Source of the DNA: Fumia sp045615345
GTDB lineage: Bacteria > Bacillota > Clostridia > Oscillospirales > Ruminococcaceae
DNA length: 52,221 nt
Assembly: GCA_045615345.1 (NCBI GenBank)
Contig: JAZLER010000035.1
Location: 1 to 52,221 of the forward strand
Reading direction: 5' to 3'
Shown here in pieces: positions 16,193 to 23,648 of the stretch (position 1 is the stretch's first letter; each line of letters starts with the position of its first letter). The position numbers and the translations under genes were made by a program. The notes under the pieces are model-generated. The model saw nothing but the letters and a program-made list of their open reading frames with translations, was not told the DNA's origin and did no database searches.

Positions 16193-18415
16193 TTACCCCC
16201 TTGGATAATATTTTTTCAAAAATTCCTTATACATTTCAAAATCGACAGGAGGAAAGCCGCAAAGATAATGGTTAAAGTCCTTTTCATCATCAACTTCCCA
16301 TTCAAAAATCAAAAATCTCTTTTCAGAATAGAAAACGGGAATCTTTGCAATAACAGTACTTATATTTTTCTCTGCGATAAAATCACATTTATGCAAAACT
16401 TCCTCTGTCAGGGCATCTTTAATTATAAGATGTCCTATCTTTTCCTCCAAAGTATCGTTGCAAGCATAGATATTCATCTTCCAGTCTTTAAGTTCATCGG
16501 CACAGACTGCAAACGGCGCCTGTGATTTTTTGATATAGTGATATGCAAGTTTCTTATCATAATAATAGTCAACTACGGCATCCGACATTTGGGGCCAACC
16601 ATCAAGAAGGTTCCACCAGATTATTCCTGTTTTGTCGGGGCGACCTACCCTCATTCTCTCGATAAGGAACTTTTTAGCCTCTGCCTGAGAAATCTGGGAA
16701 GCTAAAATGTAGTCCTCCATATCGGTATAAACCGTTCCGAAAAGCTGACGCACCTGATCTTCCATAAGTTTGACTCTGGCATCATTCCCGTGCTGATCAC
16801 TCGAGTGCAAAGTCCATTCTTCATTATAATAAGGCCATACATTTTCGGGAGTGATAAATTTCTTTATAGATTCCGATGAGGGACAACCGTGGTAACCTGC
16901 CTCACTTACAAAATGAGCCTTGCTGTTACGATACAAATCACTCTTGTAATAATCCCTTGCCCCCCACAAATGATCCTCAACTATGTTAGAACCTATACGC
17001 TGTGAGCGTTCACCACGCTTATACATTTCGCCGGTGAGATACGGAGAACTCGGCAGATAAGGTCTGCCGATATCATTGAGTTCAATACATTTTGGCAAAA
17101 CTTCTCGTGTTAAACTGTTATCATCAGGATTATAAATGCGCGACATACAGCTGTCTATCTCGTTATCACCCGACCACAATATAATTGACGGATGGTTACG
17201 AAGTTTACGGATAACTGCGGTCGCCTCTTTTTCAAGGTTCTTCTTAAACTCATCCGTTTCGGGACAAGGAAGGCACGCCATAGAAAAATCCTGCCACACC
17301 ATAATACCATTGCGGTCACAGAAATCGAAAAACTCGTGGTCCTCGTAAACATTACCGCCCCAACATCTTAAAATATTACAGCCAATATCCCTTACAAGTT
17401 CAAATGCTTTTTCGTAACGGGATTTATCTCTGCAATGCATAGCATCAAGAGGTACCCAGTTACTGCCCTTGCACATAATCTCAACGCCGTTTATAAGAAA
17501 TCTGAACTGACCTTTATCAGTACCATATGGATCACGCATGTCAAGTTCTACAGTTCTTACACCGAAACTGATACTCTCTGCGCACAAAACCTCACCATCA
17601 GCGATAACTTTAATCTCACCATCATAAATATTGGCATCTCCGTATCCGTAAGGAAACCACTTTTTGACATCGGGAACAGTGAAGTTTAAACAGCCGTATT
17701 TTTTGTTTCGTTTTGCGCGTTCTGTAAATACACTGTCACCACAACGAGCCGAAATTTCAATCTCAAAGTTCTTTGCGGGAAGATTTTCAATAACATAAAG
17801 AAGTCTTCCGTTTTCATTTGGAGCATGGATAAACTTCTGGGAAAAATATACGCTGTCGCGCACTTCCACTTTCACATCTTTCCAGAGTCCTGCTGTGAGC
17901 AATCTTGGCATAATATCCCAGCCGTAACTATGTGTGGGCTTTCTTATGTATCTTGCCTCGTGAAGCGCATCGTAAGCCAGAAGCTTTAAAGTGTAATCTT
18001 TATCCTCGGCTTCAACAATGGGAGATTTTATATGTACTTTTAAAATATTTTCTCCGTCTTTTAAATAATCATCTATCTTAAATTCGTGGGCGATGAACAT
18101 ATTCTCACTCTCACCAAATTTAACACCATTCAAAAAATACTCAGCAAGGCAGTCAACACCCTCAAACACCAGATAAACATTTTCCTTTTCATAGCATTCA
18201 AAAGTTTTTTCGTACCACCATTCGTATTCTTCAAACTTTTCAGTTTCTGTTACATTCATTCCCATATAGATATCTTCGGGGAGATATCCGTTTTTCATAA
18301 GGTCAAGCTGTACACAGCCGGGAACAGTCGCCTCAACAGATATAATTTCGCCTCTTTCGTCAAGCTGATCTTTTCCAAAAAGATTCCACTTTCCGTTTAG
18401 GGATATACTTTTCAT
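16193..18415 (-). CDS. GH2 beta-mannosidase-like glycosidase
   Basis: A 740-residue GH2 enzyme. It has an N-terminal sugar-binding jelly roll (about 1-180), an Ig-like domain (180-295), and a TIM barrel from about 300. Catalytic signatures are clear: NHPSIILWSGDNEID with acid/base Glu419, and FVSEAGYHG with nucleophile Glu505. The WDIMPRLLTAGLW and CWGGNVYED motifs favour beta-mannosidase over beta-galactosidase. It is shorter than the 800-890 residues common in the family. No signal peptide; predicted to cut imported beta-mannosides. GAGGTGATT precedes the ATG. First gene of the GH2-ROK-SIS operon. Confidence 0.88.
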   Translation of the reverse strand: MKSISLNGKWNLFGKDQLDERGEIISVEATVPGCVQLDLMKNGYLPEDIYMGMNVTETEKFEEYEWWYEKTFECYEKENVYLVFEGVDCLAEYFLNGVKFGESENMFIAHEFKIDDYLKDGENILKVHIKSPIVEAEDKDYTLKLLAYDALHEARYIRKPTHSYGWDIMPRLLTAGLWKDVKVEVRDSVYFSQKFIHAPNENGRLLYVIENLPAKNFEIEISARCGDSVFTERAKRNKKYGCLNFTVPDVKKWFPYGYGDANIYDGEIKVIADGEVLCAESISFGVRTVELDMRDPYGTDKGQFRFLINGVEIMCKGSNWVPLDAMHCRDKSRYEKAFELVRDIGCNILRCWGGNVYEDHEFFDFCDRNGIMVWQDFSMACLPCPETDEFKKNLEKEATAVIRKLRNHPSIILWSGDNEIDSCMSRIYNPDDNSLTREVLPKCIELNDIGRPYLPSSPYLTGEMYKRGERSQRIGSNIVEDHLWGARDYYKSDLYRNSKAHFVSEAGYHGCPSSESIKKFITPENVWPYYNEEWTLHSSDQHGNDARVKLMEDQVRQLFGTVYTDMEDYILASQISQAEAKKFLIERMRVGRPDKTGIIWWNLLDGWPQMSDAVVDYYYDKKLAYHYIKKSQAPFAVCADELKDWKMNIYACNDTLEEKIGHLIIKDALTEEVLHKCDFIAEKNISTVIAKIPVFYSEKRFLIFEWEVDDEKDFNHYLCGFPPVDFEMYKEFLKKYYPRG

Positions 18416-18502
18416 AAAATCACCTCACTTTAATTCTATACCTTTTGTTTGTATAACAACAACTTGATTTCAAAGAAAAACAACCTGTTTTTTCGGTTTT
18501 TA

Positions 18503-18531
18503 TTTACAAATATGAAAAAATCGTATATAAT
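18503..18531 (+). promoter_or_regulatory. Promoter of the AraC gene beside the beta-mannosidase
   Basis: TTTACA (18503-18508), 17 bases, TATAAT (18526-18531), 19 bases ahead of the ATG. Confidence 0.65.
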
Positions 18532-18549
18532 ACCTGAGGGAGGGGTTTT

Positions 18550-19350
18550 ATGGACGCTTCAAAAATAAAAGAAATACTGCACATTCCAAAGGGTAAACAT
18601 CTTATTGTTTCGGAACATACCGTAGATGCCGATTTTCGCTTGCACTGGCATTCTTTTTTTGAAATTGAAATTATTTTGTCGGGCGAAGGCGAATATACCG
18701 TAAACGATATAAAATACAACACAAACGAAAATAATGTTTTTTTACTCACAACGACTGATTTCCATTTTCTCAAAGTTAAAGTTCCGATAAAGCTATTAAA
18801 CATTTCCTTTGACGAAAAATTTGTAAGCGAAAACCTTTTATTTGCTTTTTCAAAAATGCAAAAGGCTTACAGTTTTGACACCGATGAACTCCACAGAATT
18901 ATCGATGCAACAATGCTTTTAAAACACGAATGTGAAATTGACGGCAACTGCAAAAAACAACTTTTGCAGTATATCTTAAACTGCATTTTCAGGAAAAACA
19001 GCATAGATAAACCCGAACAAAATTCCGACAAACAGTACTCTTCGATTGAGAAAGCTCTCATTTATATGGAAATGCATTTCAAAGAAGATATTTCCCTTAA
19101 AAAACTCGCCCGCTATGTCGGATATAACCCGACATATTTCAGTGAACTTTTTAAAAACATTACAGGAGAAACCTATATTCACGCCCTGAACAGGCTTCGC
19201 ATAAAATATGCCTGCGCACTGCTTGAAAACAACCTGTCTGTGGCAGATGCCTGCTTTTTATCAGGATTTAAATCCCTTTCAAACTTCGGAGCAGTTTTTA
19301 AAAAATTTTGCAATACAAGTCCTAAAGTATACAAAAAGCACCACGGATAA
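18550..19350 (+). CDS. AraC-family transcriptional regulator
   Basis: A 266-residue regulator with a cupin N-terminus (FRLHWHSFFEIEIILSGEGEYTV, the metal-less sugar-pocket type) and a C-terminal helix-turn-helix pair (ISLKKLARYVGYNPTYFSELFKNITG and VADACFLSGFKSLSNFGAVFKKFCNTSPKVYKK-like). GGGAGGGG precedes the ATG. Divergent from the GH2-ROK-SIS operon, which it likely activates. Its stop codon lies in the loop of a terminator. Confidence 0.9.
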   Translation: MDASKIKEILHIPKGKHLIVSEHTVDADFRLHWHSFFEIEIILSGEGEYTVNDIKYNTNENNVFLLTTTDFHFLKVKVPIKLLNISFDEKFVSENLLFAFSKMQKAYSFDTDELHRIIDATMLLKHECEIDGNCKKQLLQYILNCIFRKNSIDKPEQNSDKQYSSIEKALIYMEMHFKEDISLKKLARYVGYNPTYFSELFKNITGETYIHALNRLRIKYACALLENNLSVADACFLSGFKSLSNFGAVFKKFCNTSPKVYKKHHG

Positions 19351-19365
19351 TTCCGTGGTGCTTTT
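19334..19365. terminator. Bidirectional terminator containing the AraC stop codon
   Basis: A perfect 14-bp stem (19334-19347 with 19352-19365) whose TAAT loop contains the stop codon of the AraC gene. It separates convergent AraC and SorC genes. Confidence 0.85.
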
Positions 19366-19366
19366 A

Positions 19367-20278
19367 CTATAAAATTTTCCTTGCTGTGTATTCGTCTGTA
19401 ATAAGCGTATCAATAAGACCTGTTTTCAAAGCGCCCTTAATTGCCATCACTTTATCATCGCCACAAGCAATTGCAATACTCTCTTTTGCATTTTTAATGT
19501 TATCGACAGAAGCACACAGTGTGTTCTCATACAGATTGAGAAGTTCACCGTTTTCATTGAAAAAATGAGTGGCAATATCACCAATAACCTGCGAGTGTTT
19601 TTCGCTGTAACCAAAGGTTTTCCCGAAAATATCAAGAATTCCTGTGTTTCCTATTCCCACAATTGCAACATCAGCATTGTCCCATAAATTCTGCATTTTC
19701 TTATAATATGAAAGCTTTTTCAAAAGTTCGCAGTCCTCGTTACTGTCAGCAAGATACGGAAACCACGCATATTTGACATCAGCACCCGTTTTGTCTGCCA
19801 TACTTCTGGCGAGCTCATTTGAAGAAAAATACAAATTTCCATTGTCGGTAGCACCAAAAAGAGGAAAAACGATATTCCCCTTGGCGTTTATATCAGGCAT
19901 CGAGTTTATGAGCTCCTGAACAGTTCTTCCCCAGGACAGGGCAATTTTCTTATCCCCTTCTTTTATAACAGAAGTTATATATTCTGCCGCCGTTTTAACA
20001 GCCATAGTCCTGCGAAGGGAGTTGTTTTTCGAGCTGGCACCGACAACCAGACACTTTCTGATACCAAATTCTTTGCGGATATTATTTTCTAACTCCTTGC
20101 AGTCATTCTCAGGATTATGGATTATTATCTCTACGATATTTTCCTTTAAAGCGTCATTTAAAAGCTTTGAAACCGTTTGCCTTGACAAATTCATAATTTC
20201 GGCAATTTCCTGTTGGGTATGTTTTTTCTCGTAGTATAACAATGCCGCTTCGGACATTAAAATCTTTTCGTCTTTCAT
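19367..20278 (-). CDS. SorC/DeoR-type sugar-binding transcriptional regulator
   Basis: A 303-residue regulator. The N-terminal HTH is at about residues 20-45 (HTQQEIAEIMNLSRQTVSKLLNDA). The C-terminal sugar-phosphate-binding domain shows IALSWGRTVQELINSM, NIVFPLFGATD and DVAIVGIGNTG, as in SorC, CggR and DeoR-class proteins. These respond to phosphorylated sugars. The gene follows the nucleoside hydrolase by 26 bases on the same strand. The inverted repeat before the aldolase gene is a natural candidate target. Confidence 0.9.
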   Translation of the reverse strand: MKDEKILMSEAALLYYEKKHTQQEIAEIMNLSRQTVSKLLNDALKENIVEIIIHNPENDCKELENNIRKEFGIRKCLVVGASSKNNSLRRTMAVKTAAEYITSVIKEGDKKIALSWGRTVQELINSMPDINAKGNIVFPLFGATDNGNLYFSSNELARSMADKTGADVKYAWFPYLADSNEDCELLKKLSYYKKMQNLWDNADVAIVGIGNTGILDIFGKTFGYSEKHSQVIGDIATHFFNENGELLNLYENTLCASVDNIKNAKESIAIACGDDKVMAIKGALKTGLIDTLITDEYTARKIL

Positions 20279-20304
20279 ATTTTCACCTTCTTTTCATCTT
20301 GTTA

Positions 20305-21195
20305 TCACGATTTTATAATGTCATTAATTGCTTTGATATAATATTCAGCGGGTTCTTCTTTTATTACAAATTGGTGCTTGCCGTTTTCGTCCGTTTTAAA
20401 ATAATTTGCACCCGTAATCTTATCCACAGAAGCAGTCCCTTTTTTAACGCTGTACCCCGCTTTTTCTTCATCACCGATTATTGCAAGTAATGTAAGCATC
20501 GGGTCCCAGGAATATCTGCCGTTTTGTGAACCGTGATCAGATAAAACGCCATAGAGATGGTCGTTATGGGCAATACAACCACCTGCCGAAATCACATCAA
20601 TTCCCACTTCAAACCCAAGAAAAGTTACGGGAACAGGGCAAAGATTACAAAATTCATATCCTGCCTTGCGTGAGCGCTCATTCAGACAAAAATTATGCTC
20701 TTTTTCGCCGTCCTTATCCCATTTGCCTGCCATAACCCAGAATTTTGAAACCTTTTCTTTCACAAGTTCAAGTCCGCTTTTTTCCGATATATCATCGCCC
20801 TCACTCTTTAAAAGTGCCGCAACCACCTGTAAAAATCCTATTTCGATAATCTCAATCTTTTCTTTGGCGTTCGCAAGCAAACGGCGGTAAAGTCTTACAC
20901 CGTTTTCAGCATCCGCATTAGAAACATCAGGGCAAAATTTTTCTGCAAGACTTTTCTGAAAAGGGGGTCTGCCGCCAAAATCAGTAGCTTCAAGGTCAAT
21001 CCCAATGGGAATATCCGTAATTTCCTCAGCTTTTAAAAATCCTCTTAACGAAGCAACCGAGTAATCCATACAAGCGTTGATAATAACCCCTGAAAGACCA
21101 ATTTTTCCATCTTTGACAAAACGGGAAATAAGACGCATCGCAACCGCATCATCACAATCTGTCCACCAGTCAGTCCCTAAAATAAAATTACGCAT
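20305..21195 (-). CDS. Inosine/uridine-type nucleoside hydrolase family protein
   Basis: A 296-residue protein with the calcium-binding N-terminal signature GTDWWTDCDDAVA, a variant of DTDxGxDDA, and the Rossmann-like layout of IUNH enzymes. GFEVG and the SWDPMLTLLAII segment supply the second conserved Asp. Such enzymes cleave N-ribosides to ribose and base. The start is the ATG at 21195 behind AGGAGGGA; the longer frame lacks a site. Co-transcribed with the SorC gene and divergent from the aldolase/SorE-like operon, so its product may feed or signal to that pathway (inferred). Confidence 0.82.
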   Translation of the reverse strand: MRNFILGTDWWTDCDDAVAMRLISRFVKDGKIGLSGVIINACMDYSVASLRGFLKAEEITDIPIGIDLEATDFGGRPPFQKSLAEKFCPDVSNADAENGVRLYRRLLANAKEKIEIIEIGFLQVVAALLKSEGDDISEKSGLELVKEKVSKFWVMAGKWDKDGEKEHNFCLNERSRKAGYEFCNLCPVPVTFLGFEVGIDVISAGGCIAHNDHLYGVLSDHGSQNGRYSWDPMLTLLAIIGDEEKAGYSVKKGTASVDKITGANYFKTDENGKHQFVIKEEPAEYYIKAINDIIKS

Positions 21196-21217
21196 AAAAT
21201 CCCTCCTCATCAGCTGA

Positions 21218-21246
21218 ATTATATCATTTTGAACACACAAAGTAAA
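21218..21246 (-). promoter_or_regulatory. Promoter of nucleoside hydrolase-SorC operon
   Basis: Minus strand: TTTACT (21241-21246), 17 bases, TATAAT (21218-21223). Confidence 0.6.
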
Positions 21247-21264
21247 GATATTTATTAATATAAA

Positions 21265-21309
21265 TAATTAACAATTGTAATTGACAAATGTTAATTACTG
21301 TGCTATAAT
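21265..21309 (+). promoter_or_regulatory. Consensus promoter with 9-bp inverted-repeat operator before the aldolase gene
   Basis: TTGACA (21281-21286), 17 bases, TATAAT (21304-21309) with a TGC extended -10. The arms TAATTAACA (21265-21273) and TGTTAATTA (21289-21297) form a perfect inverted repeat across the -35, with half-site starts 24 bases apart. The position suits repression, most simply by the neighbouring SorC protein. Confidence 0.7.
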
Positions 21310-21338
21310 TTTCTCAGAAAACAAAAGGAGTGTTATTT

Positions 21339-22208
21339 ATGTTAGTTACAATGAAAGAAATGCTCGAAGACGCAAGAAAAAATCACTATGCTATTCCTGC
21401 ATTTGATGTTAGTAATTACGAAATGATGAGAGCAGTGCTTGAAGCCTGTGAAGAAGAAAAATCCCCCGCTTTGCTTATGGGACTCGGCGTTGACCTCACA
21501 GGAAAAGGTATGTCCCTTATTACCTCTATGGTAAAAGAAGCATCGAGCTTTTTTGATATCCCCGTTTGCTTCCACTTAGACCACGCAACAGATTTTGAGC
21601 TTATCAAAGCTGCAATTAATGCAGGTTTCAGCTCGGTTATGTATGACGGCTCTGTTCTTGATTTTGAAAACAACGCAAAAAACACTGCCGAAGTAACAAA
21701 ATATGCACACGCAAAAGGCATCACAGTTGAAGCTGAGCTCGGTCATGTTGGAAATGCGAGTGTAGGAAGCATCAGCGAAACAGGAGCTGATACCGACCCC
21801 GGTGAAACTCTCACTGTTCCCGAAGAGGTTGCAAAATTCATTGAAATTACTGATGTTGATGCTCTGGCAGTTGCTATTGGTACTTCCCACGGCGTTTACA
21901 AGAAAACTCCCGAGCTGAGAATTGACCGTCTTGACGAAATTACCGCAGTTTGCGACAGACCCTTGGTTTTGCACGGCGGAAGCGGTACTCCCGATGACCA
22001 GATGCAGAACGCAATCCGCCACGGTATCACCAAAATCAATATTTATTCCGATGTTGTAGGCGCTATGAATATGGCACTCAAAAACAAGCTCAACACTATC
22101 GAAAACCCCTCCACATGGCCCTTCATCGTTTTTGAAGATGCAAGAAAACAGATGAAGGAAGTTGTAAAAGATAAACTCAGAAAATTCGGCAGTAATGGTC
22201 GCGTATAA
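21339..22208 (+). CDS. Class II fructose/tagatose-bisphosphate aldolase family protein
   Basis: A 289-residue zinc aldolase. Signatures are AIPAFDVSNYE, FHLDHATDFELI with the zinc-binding His-Asp-His region, VEAELGHVG, IGTSHGVYK and LHGGSGTPDDQ. The family cleaves ketose 1,6-bisphosphates to dihydroxyacetone phosphate and an aldehyde. The ATG at 21339 follows AAAGGAGTG. Neighbouring SorE-like and SorC genes suggest a ketose or hexitol route rather than glycolysis. No dedicated sugar transporter is encoded nearby. Confidence 0.92.
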   Translation: MLVTMKEMLEDARKNHYAIPAFDVSNYEMMRAVLEACEEEKSPALLMGLGVDLTGKGMSLITSMVKEASSFFDIPVCFHLDHATDFELIKAAINAGFSSVMYDGSVLDFENNAKNTAEVTKYAHAKGITVEAELGHVGNASVGSISETGADTDPGETLTVPEEVAKFIEITDVDALAVAIGTSHGVYKKTPELRIDRLDEITAVCDRPLVLHGGSGTPDDQMQNAIRHGITKINIYSDVVGAMNMALKNKLNTIENPSTWPFIVFEDARKQMKEVVKDKLRKFGSNGRV

Positions 22209-22218
22209 GGAGAAAACT

Positions 22219-23454
22219 ATGAAAACTAAAGCAGTAAGACTTTACGGCGAAAACGATTTGCGCCTTGAAGAATTCGATTTGCCGGCACTTAAAGACGGCG
22301 AAATCCTTATAAAAATCATTTCCGACAGCGTTTGTATGTCTACATACAAAACCGCAAAACAGGGTGCAAAGCACCTTCGTGTACCCGATAATGTTGCAGA
22401 AAACCCCGTTATTGTCGGTCACGAATTCTGCGCAGAGGTTGTGGAAGTTACTGACAAATGGAAAAATAAGTTTTCCGTTGGCGACAAAGTTGTTATGCCT
22501 CCCGTACTTTCTTATCTTGGCGGTATGCAGACTGTGGGCTATTCTTTCGGCGAAATCGGTGGCGTTTCAACCTACTCCATCGTCTACGACCACATCGTTG
22601 AAAACGATTATCTCATAAAACTTGACAGCGATTGCTTCTTCAAAGGCTCCCTTATCGAACCTGCTTCCTGTGTAATCAGAGGTTACAAGGCAAATTTACA
22701 TCTTGACGAAGAGCTTATGCCCTACACAAATATCAAACCAAACGGCAAGGTAGCAATCCTTGCAGGTTGCGGCCCTATGGGACTTGTGGCAATCGACATC
22801 GCATTACACGGCGATGTCAAACCATCTTTGCTCGTGGTAACCGACCTTGACAAGGAAAGACTTGAACGCGCAAAAGAAATTTTTGACCCCGAAAAGGCTC
22901 TCAAAGACGGCATCAAGCTCGTTTTCTCAGACACTACCAACAAGGAAGAATTGCTCGCTATCTCCGATGGCGGATTTGACGATGTGTTTGTATACGCTCC
23001 CGTTCCCGCGGTTGTAGAACTGGCTGACAGTATTTTAGGTTTTGATGGTTGTCTTAACTTCTTTGCAGGCCCCCTTGACAAAAACTTCAGCGCAAACTTC
23101 AATTTCTATAATGTGCATTATGCTCAGCACCATGTTGCAGGCACAAGCGGAAGTACAACAGGTGATATGCTTGATATTGTCCGCCTTATCGCCGAAAAGC
23201 GTATCGACCCTGCTGTTATGATAACTCATATCGGCGGTATGGATGCGGCTATTGACACTACAACCCGTCTGCCCGAAATTGAGGGCGGTAAAAAGCTTAT
23301 TTACACTCACATTAATCTCCCCCTCACTGCAATTGCAAACTTTGAAAAACTCGGCAAAGATGACCCCCGTTTTGAAAAACTCGATAAACTCGTAAAACAA
23401 AACAACGGCCTCTGGTCCGCAGATGCAGAAAAATACTTACTCGAAAACTTCTAA
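22219..23454 (+). CDS. Zinc-type alcohol dehydrogenase, SorE (L-sorbose-1-phosphate reductase)-like
   Basis: A 411-residue medium-chain dehydrogenase/reductase. The GroES-like half has CMSTYKTAKQG and VGHEFCAEVVEV; the nucleotide-binding half has LAGCGPMGLVAIDIAL with GxGxxG-like glycines and VVTDLDKERLERA. Length and features match SorE-type L-sorbose-1-phosphate reductases, which make glucitol 6-phosphate. The ATG at 22219 is preceded by AAGGAG, 10 bases after the aldolase stop. Substrate identity is inferred from family resemblance and from the SorC regulator. Confidence 0.82.
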   Translation: MKTKAVRLYGENDLRLEEFDLPALKDGEILIKIISDSVCMSTYKTAKQGAKHLRVPDNVAENPVIVGHEFCAEVVEVTDKWKNKFSVGDKVVMPPVLSYLGGMQTVGYSFGEIGGVSTYSIVYDHIVENDYLIKLDSDCFFKGSLIEPASCVIRGYKANLHLDEELMPYTNIKPNGKVAILAGCGPMGLVAIDIALHGDVKPSLLVVTDLDKERLERAKEIFDPEKALKDGIKLVFSDTTNKEELLAISDGGFDDVFVYAPVPAVVELADSILGFDGCLNFFAGPLDKNFSANFNFYNVHYAQHHVAGTSGSTTGDMLDIVRLIAEKRIDPAVMITHIGGMDAAIDTTTRLPEIEGGKKLIYTHINLPLTAIANFEKLGKDDPRFEKLDKLVKQNNGLWSADAEKYLLENF

Positions 23455-23484
23455 AAATTTCACATTATGAAATCTTGCTTGACA

Positions 23485-23543
23485 GTGCAGGACTGCACAG
23501 AAAATAAGCCTGTATTGACTTTTAGATATGTTAGCGCTAAAAT
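23485..23543 (+). promoter_or_regulatory. Promoter with LacI/cre-type palindrome for the GH20-like gene
   Basis: TTGACT (23515-23520), 17 bases, TAAAAT (23538-23543). The palindrome TTAGCGCTAA (23531-23540) sits between and over the -10. Its flanks ATG...AAT make a 16-bp site one base off the Bacillus cre consensus, and also typical of LacI-family operators. A second inverted repeat, GTGCAG-GA-CTGCAC, lies at 23485-23498. No LacI gene is in the window, so CcpA or a distant LacI protein would have to bind. Confidence 0.65.
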
Positions 23544-23648
23544 ATTACATATTTTAGAGATTTTGACCAGGTGGTTTTTCTCTTGCACTTTAAAAAGAAG
23601 ATAACAAAACAAAGTTTGCAATAACTGTTTAAGGGGGTTACTGTCAAA

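Noticed and set aside
23460..23480. A weak hairpin after the SorE-like gene, considered as terminator
   Set aside because: The stem is only about 5 bp and AT-rich, with no T run.
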